From positions 558,001 through 622,000 of the forward strand of contig NZ_JAFEUP010000003.1 of assembly GCF_016901015.1 (NCBI RefSeq): a DNA stretch of 64,000 nucleotides, read 5' to 3'. The stretch is from Zestomonas insulae. Its GTDB lineage: Bacteria > Pseudomonadota > Gammaproteobacteria > Pseudomonadales > Pseudomonadaceae. This document shows positions 36,517-46,206 of this stretch, piece by piece. Made by a program: the position numbers and the translations under genes. Below the pieces are notes generated by a model. It did not search any database. It was not told the DNA's origin and worked only from the letters and a program-made list of their open reading frames with translations. Each line of letters begins with the position of its first letter. Within the stretch, counting starts at the first letter, position 1.

Positions 36517-37254
36517 ATGTCGACCGTGCCGCTCCGCAAGCGTCCCCGCAGCCTCGCCCATGAACTCGTCAGCACGCTTACCGAGCGTATCCGCGCGGGC
36601 GCCATCCGCCCCGGCGACAAGCTACCTACCGAGTCGGCGATCATGGCCGAGTACGGTGTCAGCCGCACCGTGGTGCGCGAGGCGATCTCTCGCCTGCAGG
36701 CGGCGGGGCTGGCGGAGACCCGCCACGGCATCGGCACCTTCGTGCTCGACCGGCCCACCGACGGGCCGTTCCGCATCGACCCGGCGACCATCGTCACCCT
36801 GCGCGACGTGCTCGCCCTGCTCGAGTTGCGCATCAGCCTGGAGGTCGAGTCCGCTGGCCTTGCCGCGCAGCGCCGCAGCCCAGAGCAGCTGCAGCAAATG
36901 CGCGAGGTGCTCGACGCGCTGCACCGCAGCGAGGTGCACGGTGGCGACGCGGTGGTCTCGGACTTCCAGTTCCACCTGCGCATCGCCGAGGCGACCGGCA
37001 ACAACTACTTCACCGACATCATGAATCACCTCGGCACCAGCATTATTCCGCGCACCCGGGTGAACAGCGCACGCATCGCCCACGACGACCAGCGCCACTA
37101 CCTCGAGCGGGTCAATCAGGAGCACGAGGACATCTATTCGGCGATCGCCCACAGTGACGCCGAGGCCGCGCGGGCCGCCATGCGCCTGCACCTGACCCAC
37201 AGCCGCGAGCGCCTGCGCCGCGCCCACGAAGCCGCCGAAGCCGGCGACAACTAA
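36517..37254 (+). CDS. GntR/FCD-family transcriptional regulator of hexarate catabolism
   Basis: A 245-residue FadR-subfamily regulator. The winged helix-turn-helix covers about residues 15-80 (LPTESAIMAEYGVSRTVVREA) with the HGIGTFV wing. The C-terminal FCD helical domain carries candidate metal ligands Asp and His in DFQFHLRIAEATGN and His in the MRLHLTHSRERL helix. It probably represses the adjacent kdgD operon until galactarate or a pathway product binds. The ATG at 36517 was preferred to one at 36484, because the earlier one overlaps the putative -10 element. Near-identical operator sequences at both promoters support autoregulation and control of kdgD. Confidence 0.85.
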   Translation: MSTVPLRKRPRSLAHELVSTLTERIRAGAIRPGDKLPTESAIMAEYGVSRTVVREAISRLQAAGLAETRHGIGTFVLDRPTDGPFRIDPATIVTLRDVLALLELRISLEVESAGLAAQRRSPEQLQQMREVLDALHRSEVHGGDAVVSDFQFHLRIAEATGNNYFTDIMNHLGTSIIPRTRVNSARIAHDDQRHYLERVNQEHEDIYSAIAHSDAEAARAAMRLHLTHSRERLRRAHEAAEAGDN

Positions 37255-37276
37255 TACGACGAACGGATGAGGTCAG

Positions 37277-37310
37277 ACGACTTGTCGTGATTTATTTGTA
37301 GTTGTACGAT
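37277..37310 (+). promoter_or_regulatory. kdgD operon promoter with two overlapping operators
   Basis: TTGTCG (37282-37287) and TACGAT (37305-37310) are separated by 17 bp, a good sigma-70 layout. ACGACTTGTCGT (37277-37288) is a perfect dyad over the -35. GTTGTACGAT (37301-37310) resembles the regulator-gene operator GTCGTACGAC and covers the -10. Bound repressor would cover both elements. Confidence 0.65.
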
Positions 37311-37383
37311 GACTGACAACACGACGCCACAAGCCGACTGTGCAACACCTCATTCAGAAATCGTTATGCAGGGTGATCCAACA

Positions 37384-38295
37384 ATGAATCCACAAGAACT
37401 GAAGTCCACCCTCTCGTCCGGGCTGTTGTCGTTCCCCGTGACCGACTTCGATGCGCAGGGCAATTTCCGCGCAGACACCTACGCCCGTCGCCTGGACTGG
37501 CTGGCGCCTTACGGCGCCAGCGCACTCTTCGCCGCTGGCGGCACCGGCGAGATCTTCTCGCTGGAGCCGAAGGAATTCTCCGAAATCATCAAAGTGGCGG
37601 TGGACACCTGCCGCGGCCAGGTGCCGATCCTCGCCGGCGCCGGCGGCTCGACCCGCCAGGCCATCGCCTACGCCCAGGAAGCCGAGCGCCTCGGCGCCGC
37701 CGGTATCCTGCTGATGCCGCACTACCTCACCGAAACCTGCCAGGAAGGCCTGATCGCCCACATCGAGCAGGTCTGCCGCTCGGTCGACAGCGGAGTGGTG
37801 GTGTACAACCGCAACGTCTGCCGCCTGACCGCTGACAGCCTGGAGATCCTCGCCGAGCGCTGCCCGAACCTGATCGGCTTCAAGGATGGCGTCGGCGAGA
37901 TCGAGCCGATGGTGCAGATTCGTCGCCGTCTAGGTGACCGCCTGACCTACCTCGGTGGCCTGCCGACCGCGGAAGTCTATGCAGCCGCCTACAAGGCCCT
38001 CGGCGTGCCGGTGTACAGCTCGGCGGTGTTCAACTTCATCCCGCGCACCGCGATCGAGTTCTACAACGCGATCGCCCGTGACGACCACGAAACTGTCGGC
38101 CGGCTGATCGACGACTTCTTCCTGCCCTACCTCGAGCTGCGCAACCGCCGCGGCGGCTACGCAGTGAGCATCGTCAAGGCCGGCGCCCGCCTGGCCGGTT
38201 ACGACGCGGGTCCGGTGCGCGCGCCATTGGTCGACCTGACCGAGGCGGAAGTGGAAGAGCTGGACGTGCTGATCAAGAAACTCGGCCCGCAGTAA
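37384..38295 (+). CDS. kdgD: 5-dehydro-4-deoxyglucarate dehydratase
   Basis: Converts 5-keto-4-deoxy-glucarate to 2,5-dioxovalerate (2-oxoglutarate semialdehyde), CO2 and water. The 303 residues and N-terminus [20 protein letters not shown] match the P. putida enzyme. It is a DapA-type barrel with the Schiff-base Lys167 in IGFKDGVGE, Tyr141 in VVVYNRN, and the GGTGE motif. The ATG at 37384 with AGGGTGA upstream was chosen over an earlier ATG at 37309, which overlaps the promoter. First gene of the catabolic operon; the next begins 18 bp after its stop. Confidence 0.95.
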   Translation: MNPQELKSTLSSGLLSFPVTDFDAQGNFRADTYARRLDWLAPYGASALFAAGGTGEIFSLEPKEFSEIIKVAVDTCRGQVPILAGAGGSTRQAIAYAQEAERLGAAGILLMPHYLTETCQEGLIAHIEQVCRSVDSGVVVYNRNVCRLTADSLEILAERCPNLIGFKDGVGEIEPMVQIRRRLGDRLTYLGGLPTAEVYAAAYKALGVPVYSSAVFNFIPRTAIEFYNAIARDDHETVGRLIDDFFLPYLELRNRRGGYAVSIVKAGARLAGYDAGPVRAPLVDLTEAEVEELDVLIKKLGPQ

Positions 38296-38313
38296 GCCGC
38301 GGAGAGCAGAGCC

Positions 38314-39753
38314 ATGACCCAGAAATACGACAACTACATCGGCGGCGGGTGGTTCGCCGCCGATGCCTACGCGGCCAACCTGAACCCCTCGGACCTCGCC
38401 GAGGTGATCGGTGACTACGCGCAGGCCGACGCTGGCCAGCTCGACGCGGCGGTGCAGGCCGCCGAGCAGGCCTTCCCGGCCTGGTCGCTGAGCAACGTGC
38501 AGGTGCGTGCCGACGCGCTGGACAAGGTCGGCAGCGAGATTCTCGCCCGCCGCGCCGAACTCGGCGCGCTGCTGGCTCGCGAGGAGGGCAAGACGCTGCC
38601 CGAGGCGATCGGCGAGGTGGCGCGCGCCGGCAACATCTTCAAGTTCTTCGCCGGCGAATGCCTGCGCCTGTCCGGCGACCTGCTGCCCTCGGTGCGCCCG
38701 GGAGTCGGCGTCGAAGTGACCCGCGAGCCGCTCGGCGTGGTCGGCCTGATCACCCCGTGGAACTTCCCGATCGCCATTCCGGCCTGGAAGATCGCCCCGG
38801 CGCTGGCCTACGGCAACTGCGTGGTGTTCAAGCCGGCCGACCTTGTGCCGGGCTGTGCCTGGGCGCTGGCCGAGATCATCTCGCGCGCCGGTTTCCCGGC
38901 CGGGGTGTTCAACCTGGTGATGGGCCGCGGCAGTCTGATCGGCGAGGCGCTGGTGAAGCACCCAGGCATCGCCGCGGTGAGCTTCACCGGCTCGGTCGGC
39001 GTCGGCCGGCGCATCGCCGAGCAGTGCGTGACGCGTGGCGCCAAGGTGCAGCTGGAAATGGGCGGCAAGAACCCGCAGGTGATCCTCGACGACGCCGACC
39101 TCAACAGCGCGGTCGAGCTGTCGGTGCAGAGCGCCTTCTACTCGACCGGCCAACGCTGCACGGCGTCGAGCCGGCTGATCGTCACCGAGGGCATCTATCC
39201 GCGCTTCATCGAGGCGATGGCCGAGCGCATGCGCACGATCCGCGTCGGCCATGCGCTGGCCGAGGGTATCGACATTGGTCCAGTGGTCTCCGCCACACAG
39301 CTCGAGCAGGATCTGGCCTACGTCGGCATCGGCGTGGGCGAGGGCGCGCGGCTGGTCTGCGGCGGCGAGCGGCTGCAGCGCGACACCGATGGCTATTTCA
39401 TGGCCCCGGCGCTGTTCGCCGACAGCGAGGCGCAGATGCGCATCAACCGCGAGGAAATCTTCGGCCCGGTGGCCAGCGTGATCCGCGTGAAGGATTACGA
39501 CGAGGCGCTGGCCTTGGCCAACGACACCGAGTTCGGCCTGTCGGCGGGCATCGCCACCACCTCGCTGAAGCACGCCAATCACTTCAAGCGCCACGCCCAG
39601 GCCGGCATGGTGATGATCAACCTGCCGACCGCCGGGGTGGATTACCACGTGCCGTTCGGCGGCCGTAAAGGCTCGTCCTACGGCCCCCGTGAACAGGGCC
39701 GTTATGCCCAGGAGTTCTACACCACGGTGAAGACCAGCTACATCGCGTCGTAA
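38314..39753 (+). CDS. 2-oxoglutarate semialdehyde dehydrogenase
   Basis: A 479-residue NAD(P)-dependent aldehyde dehydrogenase. Catalytic Cys282 lies in GQRCTASSR and general base Glu248 in LEMGGKNP. The cofactor motif TPWNFPIAIPAWK and the FTGSVGVGRRI loop are intact. Directly after kdgD, it would oxidise the product of that enzyme to 2-oxoglutarate, completing entry to the TCA cycle. The N-terminus KYDNYIGGGWF is usual. A hairpin follows before the permease gene. Confidence 0.92.
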   Translation: MTQKYDNYIGGGWFAADAYAANLNPSDLAEVIGDYAQADAGQLDAAVQAAEQAFPAWSLSNVQVRADALDKVGSEILARRAELGALLAREEGKTLPEAIGEVARAGNIFKFFAGECLRLSGDLLPSVRPGVGVEVTREPLGVVGLITPWNFPIAIPAWKIAPALAYGNCVVFKPADLVPGCAWALAEIISRAGFPAGVFNLVMGRGSLIGEALVKHPGIAAVSFTGSVGVGRRIAEQCVTRGAKVQLEMGGKNPQVILDDADLNSAVELSVQSAFYSTGQRCTASSRLIVTEGIYPRFIEAMAERMRTIRVGHALAEGIDIGPVVSATQLEQDLAYVGIGVGEGARLVCGGERLQRDTDGYFMAPALFADSEAQMRINREEIFGPVASVIRVKDYDEALALANDTEFGLSAGIATTSLKHANHFKRHAQAGMVMINLPTAGVDYHVPFGGRKGSSYGPREQGRYAQEFYTTVKTSYIAS

Positions 39754-39766
39754 TCGACGCCAGGCC

Positions 39767-39796
39767 GCCACCGTCCGTCTGCCTGACGACGGTGGC
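39767..39796 (+). terminator. Hairpin between the dehydrogenase and permease genes
   Basis: GCCACCGTC and GACGGTGGC are perfect 9-bp arms around a 12-base loop. There is no T-run, so it may be a weak terminator or mRNA-stabilising structure. Confidence 0.4.
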
Positions 39797-39849
39797 CGGC
39801 ACCAAATCTCATAACCCGCGACAAAAATAATTAGTGGGAGTGACTCGTC

Positions 39850-41220
39850 ATGCAAGAGACGCAAACCTCGCGTGTGCGCTATCTGATCCTGTTCATGCTG
39901 TTCCTGGTGACCACGATCAACTACGCGGACCGCGCCACCATCTCGATCGCCGGATCCAGCATGCAGAAGGATCTCGGTTTCGACGCCGTGACCCTCGGCT
40001 ACATCTTCTCGGCCTTCGGCTGGGCCTACGTGATCGGCCAGATCCCCGGTGGCTGGCTGCTCGACCGCTTCGGCTCCAAGCGCGTGTACGCCGCCGGCAT
40101 CTTCATCTGGTCGCTGTTCACCCTGATGCAGGGCTTCGTCGGCGTGATGCCGGTGGCCTGGGCAGTGGTGACGCTGTTCGTCATGCGCTTCCTGGTCGGC
40201 TTCGCCGAGGCGCCGTCGTTCCCCGGCAACGCACGCATCGTCGCCGCCTGGTTCCCCACGGCCGAACGCGGCACCGCCTCGGCGGTGTTCAATTCGGCGC
40301 AGTACTTCGCCACCGCGCTGTTCGCCCCGCTGATGGGCTGGATCGTCCACGCCTTCGGCTGGGAGCATGTGTTCATCGTCATGGGCGTGCTCGGCATCAT
40401 CTTCTCCGGCGTGTGGATGAAGACCATCTACAACCCGAAGGATCACCCGCGCATCAGCCGTAGCGAGTACGAACACATCGCCAGAAACGGCGGCCTGGTC
40501 GATATGGACCAGAAGAAGGCCGGCGGCGGACCGAAGTGGACGTACATCAAGCAGCTGCTGACCAACCGCATGCTGCTCGGCGTGTACCTCGGCCAGTACT
40601 GCATCAACGGCATCACCTACTTCTTCCTCACCTGGTTCCCGGTGTACCTGGTGCAGGAGCGCGGCATGACCATCCTCAAGGCCGGTTTCGTCGCCTCGAT
40701 GCCGGCGCTGTGCGGCTTCATCGGCGGGGTGCTCGGCGGGCTGATCTCCGACTGGCTGCTGCGCCGCGGTCACTCGCTGACCTTCGCCCGCAAGCTGCCA
40801 ATCGTCCTCGGTCTGCTGATGTCCACCAGCATGGTGTTCTGCAACTACGTGTCGGCGGAATGGATGGTGATCGGCTTCATGAGCCTGGCGTTCTTCGGCA
40901 AGGGCATCGGCGCACTGGGCTGGGCTGTGGTGGCGGACACCTCGCCGAAGCAGATCGCCGGCCTCTCCGGCGGCCTGTTCAACACCTTCGGCAACATCGC
41001 CTCGATCACCACGCCGATCGTCATCGGCTACATCATCAGCGCCACCGGCTCGTTCAAGTGGGCGCTGGTATACGTCGGCGCCAACGCCCTGGTCGCGGTG
41101 TTCAGCTACCTGGTGATCGTCGGCAAGATCCAGCGCGTCGAGCTGCGCGACGACGAACCCGGCGTGCCGGTAAAAAAGCCGCTGCCGCAGGGCTCGGCTG
41201 ATCCCGTCGTCTCCGTCTGA
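39850..41220 (+). CDS. MFS hexarate (galactarate/glucarate) permease, GarP/GudP type
   Basis: A 456-residue major facilitator of the anion:cation symporter branch with twelve predicted membrane helices. Hallmarks are the opening RYLILFMLFLVTTINYADR, the helix-4 FAEAPSFPGNARIVAAWF motif and the GGLISDWLLRRGHS loop. These match E. coli GarP and GudP. It would bring galactarate, and perhaps glucarate, across the inner membrane with protons. GGGAG stands before the ATG. It lies between the dehydrogenase and garD in the operon. Confidence 0.9.
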   Translation: MQETQTSRVRYLILFMLFLVTTINYADRATISIAGSSMQKDLGFDAVTLGYIFSAFGWAYVIGQIPGGWLLDRFGSKRVYAAGIFIWSLFTLMQGFVGVMPVAWAVVTLFVMRFLVGFAEAPSFPGNARIVAAWFPTAERGTASAVFNSAQYFATALFAPLMGWIVHAFGWEHVFIVMGVLGIIFSGVWMKTIYNPKDHPRISRSEYEHIARNGGLVDMDQKKAGGGPKWTYIKQLLTNRMLLGVYLGQYCINGITYFFLTWFPVYLVQERGMTILKAGFVASMPALCGFIGGVLGGLISDWLLRRGHSLTFARKLPIVLGLLMSTSMVFCNYVSAEWMVIGFMSLAFFGKGIGALGWAVVADTSPKQIAGLSGGLFNTFGNIASITTPIVIGYIISATGSFKWALVYVGANALVAVFSYLVIVGKIQRVELRDDEPGVPVKKPLPQGSADPVVSV

Positions 41221-41247
41221 CCGCCATACCGGAAAAGGGCCTGAATC

Positions 41248-42804
41248 ATGCAGTTGATCCAACACCAGGACTCGCCGCGCCACATCCGCCTGCACCCGGA
41301 CGACAACGTCGCGGTGGTGGTCAATGAGCAGGGTGTGGCGGCCGGCGGACGTTTCGCCGATGGGCTGATTGCCCGCGAGGGCGTGCCGCAGAGCCACAAG
41401 ATCGCGCTGTTCGACATCCCCGCCGGCCACGCGGTGCTGCGCTACGGCACGGTGATCGGCCATGCGCTGGCGGACATCCCGGCCGGCAGCTGGGTACGCG
41501 AGGAACTGCTGAGCATCCCCGCCGCCCCGGCACTCGACGACCTGCCGATGGCCACCGCGGTGCCGCCCACCGCGGCGCCGCTGGAGGGCTACAGCTTCGA
41601 GGGCTTCCGCAACCCGGACGGCACGGTCGGCACGCGCAACATTCTCGGCGTGACCACCACCGTGCAGTGTGTCACCGGGGTGCTCAACCACTGCGTGGAG
41701 CGGGCGCGCAAGGAGTTGCTGCCGCAGTACCCGCACGTCGACGACGTGGTGGCACTGACCCACAGCTACGGCTGCGGGGTGGCGATCAACGCGCCGGACG
41801 CGGTGATTCCGATCCGCACCCTGCACAACATCAGCCGCAACCCCAACCTCGGTGGCCAGGCGCTGGTCATCAGCCTCGGTTGCGAGAAGCTGCAGGCCAG
41901 CCAGCTGATGCCCGGCGACCAGCTGACGGCCGGGCTGGACGAGGATGAGTGGCTGTTCCGCCTGCAGGATTCGAGTAGCGGCTTCAGCGGCATGGTCGAG
42001 CAGATCCTCGGCCTGATCGAGGCGCGCCTGCAGGTCCTCGACCAGCGCCGCCGCGAGACCTGCCCGGCCGCCGAGCTGGTGGTCGGCATGCAGTGCGGCG
42101 GCAGCGATGCGTTCTCCGGGATCACCGCCAACCCGGCGCTCGGCGTGGCCGCCGATCTGCTGGTACGTGCCGGGGCCACGGTGATGTTCTCGGAGAACAC
42201 CGAAGTGCGCGACGGTATCCACCTGCTCACCCCGCGCGCGGCGACCCCGGCGGTGGCCGAGGCGCTGGTGCGCGAGATGGACTGGTACGACCGCTACCTG
42301 GAGCGCGGCATGGCCGACCGCAGCGCCAACACCACGCCCGGCAACAAGAAGGGCGGCCTCAACAACATCGTCGAGAAGGCCATGGGCTCGATCGCCAAGT
42401 CCGGCAGCAGCGCCATCGCCGGCGTGGTGCCACCGGGCGAGCGGGTCAAGGGCCGCGGCTTGCAGTACTGCGCGACGCCGGCCAGCGACTTCGTCTGCGG
42501 CACCCTGCAACTGGCCGCCGGGATGAACCTGCACATCTTCACCACCGGCCGCGGCACGCCCTACGGCCTGGCCATGGTGCCGGTGATCAAGGTGGCGACG
42601 CGCACCCAGCTGGCCGAGCGCTGGCCGGACCTGATCGACGTCGACGCCGGGCGAGTCACCTCCGGGCGGGTCAGCCTCGACGAGCTAGGCTGGGAGATCT
42701 TCCAGCTCTACCTCGACGTCGCCAGCGGCCGCCGGCAGACCTGCGCGGAACACCTGCGCCTGCACAACGACTTGACGCTGTTCAACCCGGCGCCGATCAC
42801 CTGA
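41248..42804 (+). CDS. garD: Galactarate dehydratase
   Basis: Dehydrates meso-galactarate to 5-keto-4-deoxy-glucarate, the substrate of KdgD. The 518 residues match the GarD/UxaA family. The N-terminal SAF domain (about 1-95) has DNVAVVVN and [18 protein letters not shown]. The C-terminal catalytic part has GYGRxxGxxGTRN-like [42 protein letters not shown], and [21 protein letters not shown]. No separate glucarate dehydratase gene is in the window, so galactarate seems the main substrate of this cluster. A strong terminator follows. Confidence 0.94.
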   Translation: MQLIQHQDSPRHIRLHPDDNVAVVVNEQGVAAGGRFADGLIAREGVPQSHKIALFDIPAGHAVLRYGTVIGHALADIPAGSWVREELLSIPAAPALDDLPMATAVPPTAAPLEGYSFEGFRNPDGTVGTRNILGVTTTVQCVTGVLNHCVERARKELLPQYPHVDDVVALTHSYGCGVAINAPDAVIPIRTLHNISRNPNLGGQALVISLGCEKLQASQLMPGDQLTAGLDEDEWLFRLQDSSSGFSGMVEQILGLIEARLQVLDQRRRETCPAAELVVGMQCGGSDAFSGITANPALGVAADLLVRAGATVMFSENTEVRDGIHLLTPRAATPAVAEALVREMDWYDRYLERGMADRSANTTPGNKKGGLNNIVEKAMGSIAKSGSSAIAGVVPPGERVKGRGLQYCATPASDFVCGTLQLAAGMNLHIFTTGRGTPYGLAMVPVIKVATRTQLAERWPDLIDVDAGRVTSGRVSLDELGWEIFQLYLDVASGRRQTCAEHLRLHNDLTLFNPAPIT

Positions 42805-42813
42805 CCACACCTT

Positions 42814-42854
42814 GTCACCCGCGCGCCGCCCCGGCGCCCGGGTGACCTTTTTCT
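42814..42854 (+). terminator. Terminator of garD
   Basis: GTCACCCG/CGGGTGAC outer arms and GCGCCG/CGGCGC inner arms around CCC, followed by a T-rich tail (CTTTTTCTTT). Confidence 0.85.
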
Positions 42855-42932
42855 TTCCGCCCGTCCGTCTTCGCGGCCCGCCAGCGCCGTGAGGGCGGCC
42901 TGCACCCGCGATTTCACCGACTGGAGACAACA

Positions 42933-44303
42933 ATGCAAAACTCCGCACAGCGTGCTTCCCTCGCTGCGACGTTCCTCGCCCCGCTGGCCCTGCAGGCCGG
43001 CGCTGCCGGCTTCGTCGAGGACAGCAAGGCCAGCCTCGGCCTGCGCAACTTCTACATCAATGCCGACAACCGCGAAGGCAGCGCCGCGCCAAGCCGGCAG
43101 GAGGAGTGGGGCCAGGGCTTTATGCTCAATTACGCCTCGGGCTTCACCCCGGGCACCGTCGGCGTCGGCGTCGATGCGCTGGGCCTGCTCGGCGTGCGCC
43201 TGGACAGCGGTAAGGGCACCCATTTCGAGTCGACCAGCCAGCAGGGCGGCACGGTGTTTCCCTCGGACAGCGATGGCCGCGCGGTGGATGAGTTCAGCAG
43301 CCTCGGCCTGACCGCCAAGGCGCGCCTGTCCAACACCGAGCTGCGCTACGGCACTCTGCAGCCCAAGCTGCCGGTGGTGATCGCCAACGACGGCCGGCTG
43401 CTGCCTACCACCTACGAAGGCGGGCAGATCAACTCCACCGACCTCAAGGACTTCACCCTGGTGGCCGGCCGCCTGGAGCATTCCAAGGGCCGCAACTCCA
43501 CCGACCAGCGCAGCCTGACCATCGCCGGCGCCAACGGCAGCAGCGCCAGTGCGCGCGACAGCAACCAGTTCTACTACGCCGGCGGCGACTACAAGGCCAG
43601 CAAGGACCTGACCCTGCAGTACTACTTCGGCAACCTCGAGGACTTCTACCAGCAGCACTTTGTCGGCGTGCTGCACAACTGGGCGATCGGCCCGGGCGTG
43701 CTGAAGAGCGACCTGCGCGCCTTCGACAGCCGTTCCGACGGCAAAAACGGCAGCGCCGCCGGACGCGCCGACGGTTACCTGGCGAGCGGTTACTATGGCA
43801 ACGGGGTGACCAAGGGTGAGGTCGACAACCGCGTGCTCAGCGGTCTGTTCACCTACGTGCTCGGCGGGCACAGCGTCGGCGCCGGCTACCAGGCGATCAA
43901 CGGCGACAGCGATTTTCCGTTTTTCAACCGCGGCGACGGTGAGGGCTCGTCGTCCTACCTGAGCACCGACGTGCAGATCGGCAAGTTCCAGCGTGCCGGC
44001 GAACGCACCTGGCAGCTGCGCTATGCCTACGATTTCGCCGCCGCCGGGCTGCCCGGACTGACCTTCAGTAGCGTGTACCTGCACGGCGATGGGATCGACA
44101 CCAACCAGGGCGGCAAGGGCGAGTGGGAGCGCGACTTCACCCTGTCCTACGTGGTGCAGGGCGGCAGCTTCAAGGGGCTGGGCTTCTCCTGGCGCAATGC
44201 CGCGCTGCGCAGCGAGCTGCCGGTGTCCGGCGCCGGCAGCCCGACCCAGCGCGATCAGGACGAAAACCGCCTGATCGTCAGCTACAGCCTGCCGCTGTTC
44301 TGA
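42933..44303 (+). CDS. OprD-family outer-membrane porin
   Basis: A 456-residue 18-strand porin of the OprD/Occ family. The signal peptide (cleavage near LQAGA, about residue 23) precedes the family start GFVEDSKASLGLRNFYIN and AAPSRQEEWGQGFMLNYASGFT. Further motifs are GTLQPKLPVV, the NSTDLKDFTLVAGR segment, and the C-terminal strand LIVSYSLPLF ending in phenylalanine. Its position after garD points to passage of galactarate or a related acid sugar. OprD porins have basic ladders for carboxylates. It has its own leader after the garD terminator. Confidence 0.9.
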   Translation: MQNSAQRASLAATFLAPLALQAGAAGFVEDSKASLGLRNFYINADNREGSAAPSRQEEWGQGFMLNYASGFTPGTVGVGVDALGLLGVRLDSGKGTHFESTSQQGGTVFPSDSDGRAVDEFSSLGLTAKARLSNTELRYGTLQPKLPVVIANDGRLLPTTYEGGQINSTDLKDFTLVAGRLEHSKGRNSTDQRSLTIAGANGSSASARDSNQFYYAGGDYKASKDLTLQYYFGNLEDFYQQHFVGVLHNWAIGPGVLKSDLRAFDSRSDGKNGSAAGRADGYLASGYYGNGVTKGEVDNRVLSGLFTYVLGGHSVGAGYQAINGDSDFPFFNRGDGEGSSSYLSTDVQIGKFQRAGERTWQLRYAYDFAAAGLPGLTFSSVYLHGDGIDTNQGGKGEWERDFTLSYVVQGGSFKGLGFSWRNAALRSELPVSGAGSPTQRDQDENRLIVSYSLPLF

Positions 44304-44394
44304 GCCGCGTGCGGGTCTCAAGTGGCGTCGAGACCCGCCCGCCAGAGCGTCGCGCTGGTATCATTAGCCGCCTAATCAAACTGCCGGGGCGCGC

Positions 44395-45336
44395 ATGCTG
44401 GCTCTCTTTCTGCAAACCCTGACCGTCACCATCCCGGTGTTCTCGATGCTGTTCCTCGGCGTGCTGCTGCGTCGCCTCGGGCAGATCGACGAGTCGTTCA
44501 TCAATACCGCCTCGGCGCTGGTGTTCAACGTCAGCATGCCGGTGATGCTGTTCCTCGCCATCCTGCACGCCGACCTGTCCACCGCGCTGCAGCCGGCGCT
44601 GATCGGCTACTTCGTGCTGGCCACGGTGCTGGGTTTTCTGCTCGCCTGGGGCTGGGCGGTGTGGCGGGTGCCGGTGGAGGAGCGCGGGGTGTTCGTGCAG
44701 GGCTCGTTCCGCGGCAACAACGGCATCATCGGCCTGGCGCTGGCGACCAGCCTGTATGGCCATTACGGGCTGTCGCTGGGTGGGGTGCTCGGCGGGGTGG
44801 TGATCCTCAGCTACAACACCCTGTCGGTGATCGTCCTCGAGTACTACAACCCGCAGGGCAAGGCCGATCCCTTGAGCCTGCTCAAGAGCATCCTGCGCAA
44901 TCCGCTGATCATCGGTGTGCTGGCGGCGATCCCGTTCGCCTACTGGCGCATCGGCCTGCCGGCGTGGCTGCTCACCTCGGGCGAGTACCTGGCCAAACTG
45001 ACCCTGCCGCTGGCGCTGATCTGCATCGGCGGCACCCTGTCGCTGGCCTCGCTGCGCGCCAGCAGCGGCCTGGCGCTCGGCGCCAGCCTGATGAAGATGG
45101 TCTGGCTGCCGCTCCTCGCCACCGCTGGCGCTTTTGCCTGCGGCTTCCGCGGCGCCGAACTGGGCATCCTGTTCCTGTACTTCGCCAGCCCGACCGCCGC
45201 GGCCAGTTATGTGATGGCCCGCGCGGCCGGCGGCAACCATGAACTGGCGGCGGCGATCATCGTGATCACCACGCTGATGGCGGTGGTGACCACCAACCTC
45301 GGGCTGTTCGTGTTGCAGTGGGGGCACTGGATCTGA
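44395..45336 (+). CDS. AEC-family (auxin efflux carrier-like) transporter
   Basis: A 313-residue membrane protein with about ten hydrophobic segments. It begins LALFLQTLTVTIPVFSMLFLGVLLRR and carries GSFRGNNGIIGLAL and the two inverted halves typical of MdcF/YfdV-type carriers. Members move organic acids such as malonate or malate. The link to the galactarate cluster is by adjacency only; it could also be independent. Convergent with the next gene, 16 bp apart. Confidence 0.85.
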   Translation: MLALFLQTLTVTIPVFSMLFLGVLLRRLGQIDESFINTASALVFNVSMPVMLFLAILHADLSTALQPALIGYFVLATVLGFLLAWGWAVWRVPVEERGVFVQGSFRGNNGIIGLALATSLYGHYGLSLGGVLGGVVILSYNTLSVIVLEYYNPQGKADPLSLLKSILRNPLIIGVLAAIPFAYWRIGLPAWLLTSGEYLAKLTLPLALICIGGTLSLASLRASSGLALGASLMKMVWLPLLATAGAFACGFRGAELGILFLYFASPTAAASYVMARAAGGNHELAAAIIVITTLMAVVTTNLGLFVLQWGHWI

Positions 45337-45352
45337 GGCGCCCCGCTGCTGG

Positions 45353-45727
45353 TCAGGCGGAGTGCTGGTCGATCACTTCCTGGGCGGCGCGGAACGCCTC
45401 ACCGGCCGCCGGGATGCCGGCGTAGACAGCGCAATGCAGCAGCGCCTCACGGATTTCCTCGACCGTGCAGCCGTTGTTCAGCGCACCACGCACGTGGCCT
45501 TTCAGCTCCTGCGGGCATTTCAGTGCAGTCAGCGTGGCCAGGGTGATCAGGCTGCGGGTCTTGCGATCCAGCCCGCCGCGGGTCCATACGCCGCCCCAGC
45601 CATGTTCGTTGATGAAGTCCTGCAGCGGCTGGGTGAAGTCGGTGGCGTTGTTCCGGGCACGGTCGACGAAGGCGTCGCCCATCACCGCGCGGCGTACCTG
45701 TTCGCCGCTGTTGTTGTCTGCGCTCAT
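45353..45727 (-). CDS. Carboxymuconolactone decarboxylase-like protein (PcaC/AhpD fold)
   Basis: A 124-residue alpha-helical protein. The conserved core RGGLDRKTRSLITLATLTAL and ELKGHVRGALNNGCTVEEIREALLHCAVYAGIPAAGEAF match the CMD family, close to PcaC of beta-ketoadipate metabolism. The AhpD CxxC pair is absent, so it is not an AhpD peroxidase partner. No pca genes are next to it, so the exact substrate is unsure. Confidence 0.82.
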   Translation of the reverse strand: MSADNNSGEQVRRAVMGDAFVDRARNNATDFTQPLQDFINEHGWGGVWTRGGLDRKTRSLITLATLTALKCPQELKGHVRGALNNGCTVEEIREALLHCAVYAGIPAAGEAFRAAQEVIDQHSA

Positions 45728-45747
45728 GGCGTTTCTCCGGGTCGTGG

Positions 45748-46122
45748 TTACTTGAGGCTGTCGATGCGCACCGGCGCCACGCCGGCTCTGAGCATGCCGA
45801 GCTGTTCGGCGGCCTGGCGCGAGACGTCGATGATCCGCCCGCGCGCATAGGGGCCGCGATCGTTGATGCGCACGATCACGCTCTTGTCGTTGTTGAGGTT
45901 GGTGACCCGCACCTGGGTGCCGAACGGCAGGCTGCGGTGCGCGGCGGTCAGCGCATGCTGGTCGAAGCGTTCACCGCTGGCGGTCTTCTTGCCATGGTGG
46001 GCGCGGCCGTAATAGGAGGCCTTGCCGGTCTCGCTGTAGCCGCCGAGTTCGCCGCTGTCGCGGAACGTCGAGCAGCCGGCAAGCAGGACGGCGAGGCAGA
46101 GCAGGGGCAGGGCTCGAAGCAT
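45748..46122 (-). CDS. RlpA-like septal/cell-wall lipoprotein (double-psi beta-barrel)
   Basis: A 124-residue lipoprotein. The lipobox LLAGC puts the acylated cysteine at about residue 17. The double-psi barrel domain is complete: [70 protein letters not shown]. The putative catalytic Asp and His of RlpA lytic transglycosylases are in the NDRGP and AAHRSLP motifs. There is no SPOR domain, so septal targeting by denuded glycan is not expected. It lies downstream of gatB on the same strand. Confidence 0.88.
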   Translation of the reverse strand: MLRALPLLCLAVLLAGCSTFRDSGELGGYSETGKASYYGRAHHGKKTASGERFDQHALTAAHRSLPFGTQVRVTNLNNDKSVIVRINDRGPYARGRIIDVSRQAAEQLGMLRAGVAPVRIDSLK

Positions 46123-46146
46123 GCAGAATCCTCGTCGGGTGGCTGT

Positions 46147-46170
46147 CGCCCGGCCTTCCTGGGCCGGGCG
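46147..46170 (-). terminator. Hairpin downstream of gatB
   Basis: CGCCCGGCC and GGCCGGGCG are perfect 9-bp arms around TTCCTG. The T-run is lacking, so termination is uncertain. Confidence 0.45.
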
Positions 46171-46206
46171 TTGGCCGGGCCGACGCGGCGGTCGGCGCTT
46201 CGCGGC

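Noticed and set aside
37930..42534. Very long minus-strand open frame opposite the galactarate operon
   Set aside because: It runs antisense to four recognised enzymes and a permease; composition is that of a shadow frame.
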